This document shows positions 47,501 to 59,500 of a DNA stretch of 64,000 bases, one piece after another (position 1 is the stretch's first letter; each line of letters begins with the position of its first letter). Source of the stretch: Nematostella vectensis (lineage: Eukaryota; Cnidaria; Anthozoa; Actiniaria; Edwardsiidae). The DNA is taken from positions 6,997,501 through 7,061,500 of the forward strand of contig NC_064043.1 of assembly GCF_932526225.1 (NCBI RefSeq), given 5' to 3'. A program made the position numbers and the translations under genes. Below the pieces are notes generated by a model. It worked only from the letters and a program-made list of their open reading frames with translations. It was not told where the DNA came from and did no database searches.

Positions 47501-50500
47501 CCTGCATGTACCAGCACTGTATGCAAAAGCCTTAACACAGGCAATCCAGAGTTCTTATGGTTGGACTGCAAGCCTTCTAACCAGCGGACCATAACTTTGA
47601 TTCCTTTTATCTACAGGGAGAAACGTTGGAATCACCAGATAAACAGCTATGTTTAAGTAAGCCAATAAATCCAAATCCGCTTGCTTTAGCAACAAGATTT
47701 AAATAAGCTCCTCTCCCTCATGTAATAAAATGTTAATCAAGTCCTCTTAAAAACAGTGTCATACATCAAAGGACAGAGTATGCTATCTAATTATAACAAC
47801 AAGGAATAAATAATCTTGTGGCTATGATAGTCCTTTTTTGACAACTACCAAATCATAGAGAATGCAAATGAAATTATATAACTTTTGATTGCATCAAAAT
47901 ACTCAAATCTAAAAAACTGTGATAAATGTATCACCTTGGCCTGGGTTTCTTTTGAGACATCAAAATCATCACACCAATCTTTGTCACCTTTTTCCTCAGC
48001 CTCTTCCTGTGTTTGCTGTAACGAATCAATAGTAGATAGTAATGTACTGTCCCATCTTGGTGTCAACACATGACAAGCGACAGGAGAGTAAGGAAAAAAA
48101 TAGTAAATTATAATAAGGAAATATTTAGTTAGTACAAAGAACACAGCTTCGATATGACTTGTACTTTGTAGTCTGGTAAACATGTTTTGGTCTGCTGTTA
48201 ATTGTCCACGTTATGAGATGTGGCCAACCTCGATGCTTGATGAAATGAAAATTAATCAACTGCAGGGATTATGTTATAGCTAGTGGGCAACAACATTTGG
48301 AAAATTGGCAGTATTCAAATATTCAACTACTCACCCGGTCTTTCACAAGCAGCTCTTTCACCACAAAATCTCGAATAATAAACTTCTGCTTTGTCTCAAA
48401 CAGTGAGGGAACCAATACGGCGAGTTCGGCCAGGGAAGTGAGGTATGTTAATAGCATAGGGTGATCATAGTCCAGCGAACTCACAATATTCTGGAAGTAA
48501 ATTGGTGACACATGGATAAATAATATTGTTGAGACTAGTTGATAGGGTATTTTGTAAACAGTATGCAACAAATGTTGGTTCTTAAAGGAGATAAATACTC
48601 ACAGAAAAGATGCGCTCAAAGACATTGATTGGATCCTTGAATATTTTTGCCAATGAGCGAATAGCAAATTTGGCATGACGAGGAGTTCCTTTGGTCGCAA
48701 GGTTAGACAAGACAGGTTGGTAATAGCTGAAGAGAAGATGAATATGAGAAGATGTTAAACTTTAGATGTCAATACATGAACCAATAAAAAGGGCTGCAGA
48801 GAGGAAAGGGCTAGTGGCGGAAATATCCAACTATCAATTATTTTTAAGTAGCGTTCTGCATAAAAATTAAAGACAATAGGACTGTGGCAACATCCTCACA
48901 TACATATGATTTCAATCATATCTGTCTTTTAGTATTTGTGAAATGCTTACATTAAAATTTATTTTAACACTTTTACAGGCAAACAAACAAATATGTTTCA
49001 GCCAATAGGGGTGGAAAATGACCAAGCATTCCTAAGTTTCCTCTAAATTTGGCCAAGCGTTTTTTCCGGTAAAATCAGTTATTAAAAGTTAGTGCATGTA
49101 TAAATGAAAACAAATGTCTTGTCTATTGCTTTTTTATAGAACTTCAAGCTATAAACCAATAGAAAACAGAGATTAAAGAATAGAAAATTAACACCTTTTA
49201 CATTCCATCACAGGCTAGCACTCCCCTTTTAACATCAATCATAATTTAAGGTAATTCCCTCGAATTGCACTGCACACCCCTTCTGTGCATAGTGACATGC
49301 GCTGTTTGTTCAAATATTCCAGTATTAAGTGAGCTCGCGCGCCACAGTTGTACAAGAAAACAAAGCAAAAGGTGCCCATTTTTTACTTAAAATCCCTTTG
49401 ACAGAAAAACGAAATTGGTTACCCCCATTTTTTATTTGCTCAAATAGTTAAATATATACGGAAAAATGATATACTGAAAGAAGAAGTTGGCTTGTAGAAG
49501 TTTTTTGTTATAGTATAAATAGTGGCAAAAACAGTGTCTTTTAGTGTGATCTCTTAAATGTGATATGTTTTGAACGTTGGCTACTACAGGTTATTGTTTG
49601 GGAGATTTTTTGAGGATTTTGGCAGCTCTACAAACAGAACTTAATTTTCTAAAGACTATAGGTATTCTTTTCAAAAACTAAGAGTTGGGATTTTTCCTCG
49701 TGCGATCAGTAAAAACATGCTAACTCTACGCCCCTCTGTTGTGAAAACGAGGTCGGTACCCCCATTTTTTATTACAATTTCGGAAAGCCCTCAACTTCAA
49801 TATTGTTTATGCCAAGTTAAAAAAATTCTGTGTTGTAGAGCTATTTCAAGGGAATTACCTTAAGTACACTACCATGGTGGATTTTAACCCTTTTCTTGAT
49901 TGTGGTAGGATTAAGCCCCCCACTTTTAGGGGTGCTCTGCAGCCTGCGACTTAAATAGCTGGGGAACTTTGAGTTGTACTTACCTTATCAGCGATTCGGC
50001 AGTTGACTGCATCTCTTCAACAGTATTCGAGAGGATTTGTAACGCTAAGCTCACTGAAACACAAACATTGTAAAATTATGATGCATTTTTAATAAAAGGT
50101 AATTGTAATACCATTGCACAAATGTATGTGAGACAGCCATACCTAGCTGTGGGTCATGGTGTTTTAGAAAAACAAGAAGCAGCTCGAAGCTCTCCTCATT
50201 TTGAAAATGTGATGGGAAGACACTGGATAAGGTCTAGGAATGAAAAAAGATTAATGCATATAAGTTTCAAAGAATGCAAGACAATATATATAAGGGCAAT
50301 TAAAATCAAAACAAATAATTGCATTCCAATTACAGTAAAAGTGAGGCGAACAGTAAATAAGAAAGAAAAAATAAAACAAAATTAATTTTTACTGGGTGTG
50401 AATATTGACCTACCAAAATCAGGTCCAGCCCCTTGGTGCCCCTTTTACTGGGTGTGTCTATTGACTTACAAAAATCAGGTCTTGCCCCTTGAAGCCCCTA

Positions 50501-53500
50501 TTACTGGTTGTGTCTATTGACTTACCAAAATCAGGTCTTGCCCCTTGAAGCCCCTATTACTGGGTGTGTCTATTGACTTACCACTAGCAGGTCCAGCCCC
50601 TTGAAGCCCCTATTACTGGGTGTGTCTATTGACCTACCACTAGCAGGTCCAGCCCCTTGGTGCCCCTATTACTGGGTGTGTCTATTGACCTACCACTAGC
50701 AGGTCCAGCCCCTTGGAGACCCTATTACTGGGTGTGTCTATTGACCTACCAAAATCAGGCCCTGCCCCTTGAAGCCCCTATTACTGGGTGTGTCTATTGA
50801 CCTACCACTAGCAGGTCCAGCCCCTTGGTGCCCCCTATTACTGGGTGTGTCTATTGACCTACCACTAGCAGGTCCAGCCCCTTGGTGCCCCTATTACTGG
50901 GTGTGTCTATTGACCTACCACTAGCAGGTCCAGCCCCTTGGAGACCCTATTACTGGGTGTGTCTATTGACCTACCACTAGCAGGTCCAGCCCCTTGGTGC
51001 CCCTATTACTGGGTGTGTCTATTGACCTACCACTAGCAGGTCCAGCCCCTTGGAGACCCTATTACTGGGTGTGTCTATTGACTTACCAAAATCAGGTCTT
51101 GCCCCTTGGAGCCCCTATTACTGGGTGTGTCTATTGACCTACCACTAGCAGGTCCAGCCCCATGGAGCCCCTATTACTGGGTGTGTCTATTGACCTACCA
51201 CTAGCAGGTCCAGCCCCTTGGTGCCCCTATTACTGGGTGTGTCTATTGACCTACCACTAGCAGGTCCAGCCCCATGGAGCCCCTATTACTGGGTGTGTCT
51301 ATTGACCTACCACTAGCAGGTCCAGCCCCATGGAGCCCCTATTACTGGGTGTGTCTATTGACCTACCACTAGCAGGTCCAGCCCCATGGAGCCCCTATTA
51401 CTGGGTGTGTCTATTGACCTACCACTAGCAGGTCCAGCCCCATGGAGCCCCTATTACTGGGTGTGTCTATTGACCTACCACTAGCATGTCCAGCCCCTTG
51501 GTGCCCCTATTACTGGGCGAGTCTGTCGACTCATCAAGATCCTCCTCCTCTTCTTCATCATGTTCTAGCCCTTCAATCAAATTCTTGACTTGTGTCAGGA
51601 GAATCCTGATACATTCTGCGTCGACAAGAACAGGTGCGGCTCTGTCCAACATGGCTTTCATGGTATCTAGAATAGGGTTCCTCGCTCCCAACTTGACAAC
51701 AAATTCACTCTGTTTAGGAAGAACGAGACCAAAAGTAAGCAGGGTTTGAATTCAGCACTTTCATCACTTGGGGCAACCTCAAATGCTTTTGAAAAGCACC
51801 CTTTCACTTATAATCTGCTTTCATGTTGAGTTTGGGTAAAATTGTAAATATTTTAAATTCGGCCTTGTTAACCATAGTGGTTTTGTGGTATAGGGATTTG
51901 CCAACTAGGTGACTATCAAAAACACACAGTTAATCACACCAAACTTCAAAGGGTGGTAAAACGACAATAAATAAAAGAGGAACATACAAATCCTTGAAAG
52001 AGTTCCAAATAAAACCACTACAGTTAACTCAGATGTAACCAACTAAGAACACTTTACATTAGCTAAGTTCTTGTGTTAACATTCCAGTAATGATCCTGGA
52101 GGGTTTATTATATTTTGAAAGGTTAAGCCCCTTATATCAAGTCGACCCCTGCGCACTTACCACAGCTTTAAATACTGCAGGACATCCCACATTAGGGTTT
52201 ACACAAGTACTCAGCAGAGCTCTTGTTTTTTCCTCTTTCAGCATCTCAGGTAGCTTTTTTAGATTTTCTTGGGACTTGAAGGGATTAGGAAGAGTTCCTA
52301 GCAACAGACGCCAGGTCAAACGTATGTAGCATTAGCATAGACAATTTCAGTACCGCTCACGAACATGTGTCCACATGTTCGAGAGCGGTACTGTAAGTAT
52401 AAGTTCCCCAGTTCCAAAGTATTAGAATGGTTGCTTTCACAAAGGAAATGGATGACACGAGGATTTACTAATAAAAATATGATATACCCTACTTCTAATG
52501 TCACTGTATTTGGCCCTGCTAAAGTATTTTGTTGCTTCAGTTCTAAAACTTTTGCCCTATTGTCTTCTTTGTCCAATAATTGGCAAGTATTTGTGTAGGT
52601 TTTGTTAACCACGGTAAACAAAACCTTGAGACCAAGTAAAAGAGAAAAAGGTTGACGTACTTGCCAATGTGATGATGTGTGACATAATCATCTTGTCTGT
52701 GTCATTACTCTGAAAAAAAAAGTATTTTAAGCTCATTAAGTCTGCAATGAAGATAAGTGTCAAGAACTTGCGCTTAGTGTTAAATGACACTGAGCTTGTT
52801 TATTATTACCTCTTGTTTTGCTAGAATTAATGAAACATAGGAAGTGATTATCTTTAACTTGATTGTTTTGTGATTGACAGTTTAATTTTCTAGTAACATT
52901 AGAGCGTTAACCGCTTGGATTAGCAGGCATTAAAATAGAAAGTGTTTCAGTCAGTGAAGGAGTGTCAGAAGTTTACAGAGTAATTATCAAGAGCAGTTTT
53001 CAAGAAGTTTTTAGGAGTCTTAACCCATTGACTTTTTTGGAGCTGAATTTACAAAAAACAGACTGAAAACAGATACCTCCCCCCCTATTCTGAGTCTTAT
53101 ACAGCCCGTCAAAGTCAAACACAGCTGCACCTAGTCAGCGGTATCCAAGCTTTCCAACAGTGCTTTGCGGTCCCCACTTTTAATCCCTCGTCGATGTGCT
53201 GAAGCCAGCACAAGTTGATGGTTGCTTGTATTTTTCATCAAAAATACAGCTATGAGCATATTAGGAGAGTGTCTCAGGACATCATGAAGTCTTTTGGGGC
53301 ATAATTGAGTGCTTTGCTTATGGATATTTGCAAGCAAAGGTGGATTCATGATGATTTTTTCTTGTTTGGTTTTGCCTGGATGAGAAAATAATTTTCTAAT
53401 GAATCACCACAGCTCTCCTAAATGCTGTCTTTTCTGAAACCAAATTGATTCCAAAATTGTTTACACTGCTATTCTGGGTCTGTATGACCTGGAATTGATT

Positions 53501-56500
53501 TGTTTGGCTTCGGGGTGAAAAGACTTATAAAAAACCATCTGACTTTGGGGAGAGGAGTGTTGACTGGCCCTCCCCTCGTGAATTTTCCCCTGGATCTCCC
53601 AGAATGCTTTGCAATACGTAAAGATATTTTCGTGGTTGTACAATCCTTCAAGGAATGAACATTGTGTTTTGAGGCCAAGGAAATGTACCTGGAGGATCAG
53701 AATAAAGGTATCTATTTGTGTCTAGAGCTGTGTTTGCTGATTTCTCTCCCTTGTGTGGTATTTTGAGCGTTTTATTGAGAGGGGTGATTCTGCTTTTCTC
53801 TCCTTGTTCGATTTGAGATTTGTCAAAGAACCTGTGCTATTATTTGGCTTAAGAGTAGATGCCAACACCTTGGTTGGATGCATATCTGCAAGACCATTTA
53901 TCCCTTAGACTGATGCCTGAGTATCTTCATCTTGTTGTGTTTATTTTGAATTTATGAATTTTTTGGGTTGTGGGTACTTCCCAAAGCTGGTACAGGCCGG
54001 TTCAGGGGTCAATGTGTTAAAGGAATCAGATGTACTTATTAGCCCTTCAGTTTTTTTTTATTAGATTAGCACTAGATTTCTACCCTTTGATCTATGATAA
54101 TTGTATATTTGTCGTAGTTTTTAATGCATGTGTTCCAACTGAACGAGAGTAAAGCCTCATTAAATCAAGTGCTGCACTGTGGTTAAGCTGGCGAGCTGGG
54201 CGCACAACACCCCGCTCGGTGTTTGCTAGCGTTGAGAACACGACAATCAGCAAGAATACTCATGCACTGACAACACAAACCTTCTCCTCTCCTACAAGCT
54301 GTACAAGAGCTGCGAGATCTGAACGCACACTATAAACAATAAGAAAAATAATATGTTAGTCTATTATATTAGTGTTTGGTTAAAGAAGGAAGGAATCAAA
54401 GATCCCAACAAGAGGTTAGAGGATATGAATGGGCTAGTAAGGGACAAGGGGTGAGGAGGGGTGGTAAAGATTGCAGTGTAAGTAAGGTGACAAATAGGGG
54501 TGAAAAAGGAAAATGCCATGGCAGTACTGAAAATTTTGGAAAATAAAAGATACTTACTTTGCTTGGCATTTGAATACCATTCTAAGGGCACTACAAAAAA
54601 AAAAGGGAAAAGAAGAAGGAATATTATTAATTCTCCCTTAAATTGTCAACGAGGCCACAATAATGCACGTCAGCCTGAATGCATCACTTTTTTTCCCCAT
54701 TTTAAAAAGTATGCACCAGATGGAACAATTTTGAAATGATTACCCAACAGCGTGTTGATCCAAACGAGTATAAAGGGACAGTAATCGCTTCACTCGTTCT
54801 TCTGCTGGCAGCGAGACAGGCACAAGACAACCAGACAGCAGCCGTTCAACACAAAGCTGGTCTTCAATAGATGGTTGGTAGTACCACACTAGAAGCTTGT
54901 TTGGTACCCAGGACAACCTCTTGGCCGCTGAGAGATCTGCTGTGGCTCTAAACGACAACAACAAAACATATAGGTGTAGTAGCACAAGTAAGAAAATGGC
55001 CAGTAAATAATATGAAAGTTTGGTATCATCAATGTGATTGGAACAAGTGTGCATACAGCTGTAATCTGGTCTAAGGACAGCAGCTTCATAATCAAACCTT
55101 TAAAGGATAGTTTTGGTGCTGACAAAAGCCTTATGTATTTTCTGCTAAATGTGGTACAAAGAAGGAAGAGACGAAAGAATTGTTCTGGAAACTGATAACA
55201 AGGTTTCACTGCATTGGCATTTCTTGTCACTCTTAGTCTTACCCTGTTGTGTACTTCTTGTAAAGCTTTCCTATGCAAATCATTGCTTCCATCCTCACAT
55301 TTGACTGTCAAAATAATAACAAATAAATCACACATGATAGAGGTAGGGGGTACACCTGAAGGGTGTGTCCATAATGGTGGATTAAGTGAAGGTAAAGGTT
55401 TAAGGGGTAAGCCTAAAGTGAAAGCAAATAATGGTAGTTTCTTAAGCATTAATGACAGCATCATAATACATGGGATACATACATACATATCTAAAGGGTA
55501 AGAGTTTAGGGGGTAAGCCTTAAGAGGAAGCACATAATGAAAGTTTTTAAAGCATTAATGACAGCACCATACCTTCTTGTCCCTCATCCTCTCACAAATA
55601 TCTTCAAATAACTGTAAAGGATATGTAAAGTCAGCATTGACAGTTAAATTCAAGTTTATTATAAATTCAAGTTTATTATAAATTGACCCTGTGACCCAAG
55701 TGTGGTGGTAGCTTTATGGGGCTTTTATTTCTAGATTTTAACTAGAGAATTTTAAATTGGGACATTGTATAGGGATGCTATCATATCAAGGTTTTACTGC
55801 ATTGGCATTTCTTGTGCTCCTTCCACCAGCACGTCGCAGGTGTTGATCTGATATTTTTGGAGGGGTGGAGCCTTTAGCGTCCTCGATATATCAAGGTTTC
55901 ACTAGTATTTTTGTGGTCTGTAACATATCAAGGTTTCACTGTCCAAGTGCTCCTACGCTAGCACAGAGCTTGCGTTGAGTCAGTACTTACCTTGTCTGAG
56001 ACACAGTCAATGTTCTGAGATGCTGCTTCACAAGTTCCTGTCACTACCTCTTGCCTGACTTTATCATCAGGGTCTTTGGACCGACTTCTCAATTTTTCTG
56101 TGACAATCAAGAGGGATAAAGTCAAAGCTCTATGTGTGATTGCTCTCGTAAGTGACCAGCTCTTATAACAACCACAGTTTCAAATTGCAGCGAAAACTAA
56201 AAAAGGTAATCTATGCTACCATAAGTGACTTCATGGTCAACTACGAGAGCTTAGGTTGTAATCAATGCTATCTCTTGTTTTGATAAAAGTTGTTGCTAGT
56301 TTATGTCACCTACCTGAAACTTCTGATGACAGCTCATTGTTTAAGATTAGAAAGTGCTTTGCATTTTTCACACACTCAACCCTGACATCAACGTTGATGT
56401 CCAAATATCTGAAAAACAAAAATTCAAAAGTATAAGCAAGGCCTGAAGATGTTTGGTATGGAATACATGTTCACGACACATTTAAAAAAATATGCAATAG

Positions 56501-59500
56501 TATTGACTTATATGAGATAAGTTCTTTTTACTGACAAAATTGAAGATGCATTGATGTCTGGGAGAAGGAAATTTTTATGACATTCTCCAGTGACTTTTCA
56601 AAACATAACCTTGTTAAGACTTGATTTTATAAGACCCTGCCTCAAAAATCAAAAACTGTCTGTTGGACTCTCTGGTTTTGATTCTTGACATTCCTGACTT
56701 TTTACAGACTTTCTTTAGTAGCAGTTAATTCACACTATAAATTCAATTTGGTGAAAAGTAGAGCATCAAACATTTTATACCTCCCAAGATATGACTGCCA
56801 TAGGGACTTATTCTGAATAGCTAGCTCAGAGCTCTGGTCAGAGAACATCTGTGAGAGTAACCGGGTAACAGCAAGTCTGTCTTCAACATCAGGGCTCTGT
56901 AGAGGAAGATTAAAGCTCAACGAGAGGATTGAGGGGAAGGAATTTTTTTATCAATGATGTCAGACTAACCTTAAGTTTAAACTCTAGCTGTGGCAGAACA
57001 GAAAGAAGCACTAAAGGAGCTATTCGGTTCAGTTCCAAAATAAGGTCATACACCCTATCTGTAAGGTCACTTTCCGATGTCTTGCCAAGAGTCAGGACAC
57101 TGTTGAAAAACTTATGCACCAAAAGAAGATAATCAGATATTTTGCTACAGATCAAGTCATGAAAAACTAATTGAAAGTTATAATTTCGTAGGCCAAAGCT
57201 TACCATCTGAATGAAGGGCTCTATGCTAGAAGATGTTTTCTCTACAAGGTTGGATGCAATCCGATATGCACTAGGGTTTTGGCTCTAGAAAATAAGAGTC
57301 AAGTTATTCAAGAAGTGCACAATGTATGCATTAGGGATTCTAGAACACTGAGGGCATGAAAGAAAGCTGAGCATTAAAACTGTTGGTTTATGTGGAGGGA
57401 GGAATATAAAAGAAAAATGAGCAAAAAGAGCAAAGGAAAGAGCCAAACTTATTTTGGAACAATAAACCTTTATCATCGATAAATAAATATTTTGCAATAA
57501 TATTTAAATCGTGGAACTTACTAGTTAGTGACACAGCACTCAGGCTCCTCATGTAATTTTTCTTGGAATAAATTTTTAAACACATTTAAACACAGATACC
57601 TTTATTGGCTCAATGAGATTTATCAGTACTGTATCCAAGAGTTCCTGTGGTATTGATTCACTGTCTTCTATTATTGGACTCATGACCTCCACCATCAGGT
57701 TCAGTACTTTGACTGAGTGACTTTCCCTGGAATAAAATAAACACAAACGATTGAAGCACAAAAGAAACCCTCTCTGAGGAAACTGCAGAAAAGGGTTTAT
57801 TTAAAAAATGTGGGCGGTTGGTTCTCTGATGATTTATAAATGGCCTTCTGGGCTCCTTTACTTAAAATCCTTGAGTCAATATCATTGACAAGTTTAATTA
57901 GAACTAATTAAATAAAATAACTTCCAACGCCTACTCCGGAACTTAATGAAACCCCTGTTGGATAGCCATTATCTTGCAATGACGTAGCAATAACATTGGC
58001 AGTCTTACATACTTCACAACACTAAAAAAGAGTTTAAAAAGCTGCAGTATCAGGTCCTGAAAATCGAGCTCCAGACAAACGGTGAATGACCTCACAAGAG
58101 CAATACTCTGTAGAAAAAAAAGCATAATTGTCAGGGTAGTAAAATCTCCGCATTTTCTTATTGATTTCAGCTTTTTATCATACAAAGGGTTCTGCATATA
58201 ATACACACCCCGTTTTCGAGGTCATATTGGGAGTACAAAGTGTGCATTATATGCTGGTAAACACAGCAATTAATTAAACCGTTCAAGTAAAATCCCTCAA
58301 ATTTGAGTCAACCCTTGAATTATCTAAAACCATTTAAGCCTTTCAATAGAATGTTCCCAATATTGTTTGTTATGTTTAGGGTAAAGTTTTTCTTTTCCCC
58401 CTCTAAGTTTCGAGACTGTTAATTGGGAAAAGGCGGATTAAAAACTCTTTTTGGAGCCAAAGCTTACAGAGCAGTTACCCAGGGCATCTTTCTCCCCACT
58501 TTCTTTTGTCTTTGCGCGTATGTTTGCTTCCGGTCTCTGCGTCGCCCTGGGTCCCCAAGGATGAACCCCCTAGTATAATTTGACCTATTGGTAACTTCTA
58601 TGAAAGTTATGCCAATCTTTGATTTTTTGGTTTAATTGCTTTGTTTGATTTCAAAATGAGACAAGGATTTTGGATTCTGGGAGGTTGTGCAACAACAATG
58701 TTGGCTTTAATAAGGTCTTACTAACCTCCAAGATATAAAAATGTTTCTTGATATTGAGTCCATTTGGGCCATGTTCCAGTCCTCTTAGCTGACTAATGAT
58801 GAGGGAGAAGACTTCCTATAGTTTGAGAAAAAAGGTTCTTGTCACTAGAATGAGTGGAAGGCATACTAGATTGGGATGGAATAAGCACATCAGAACAAGC
58901 AGTGTTGTTCATACTCACATGGTTTAAGTAAGCGACCACTGTTGCATGTCGATTTTCCGAAATATGACCAAAAATAATAATTTGGTCACAAAAAAAGAAG
59001 AAAAGGCAGGGGAGGAACTTACCCACATCTGGTCTTGGTTAAATGGTGCCTCTGGAGCATAAATCCTTAATATATCCACCAGACAACATGCAGCATATAA
59101 TCTCACTCCCTTATCCTTGTGTTTCAAGACATAGTGTCGGGCCAGGAACTCAGCGGTGTCACCATACTGCTTGGCGCTTGACTGCTCAGCTTCTGATAGC
59201 TCCTCAGCTAGAGCCTGCGACATGCATTTAACATTAACTCGCTATTTTTGCAAGTGTTTATCCTCTAAGGGATGCAAAGATGACATCTCTCTACGTCACG
59301 AACTTCTAAAGGTAATTTCAAGAATACAATAACATAGGCAAATGGAAGACTAATTAACAGGGTGTTTGAGTTATTTGAGGAGAATTGACATAGGAATGGT
59401 TCCCACTGTGGCAAAAATTAACTACAACTTATCAGAACTTGGAAGTGGTCAGATCTAATCAGCAAAAAAGCAGCAAATTCAAGATGCATAATCGATATAA

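Noticed and set aside
53461-53678. Overlapping 60-69 residue minus frames
   Set aside because: They lie inside the 53020-54020 TIR element and show no family resemblance.
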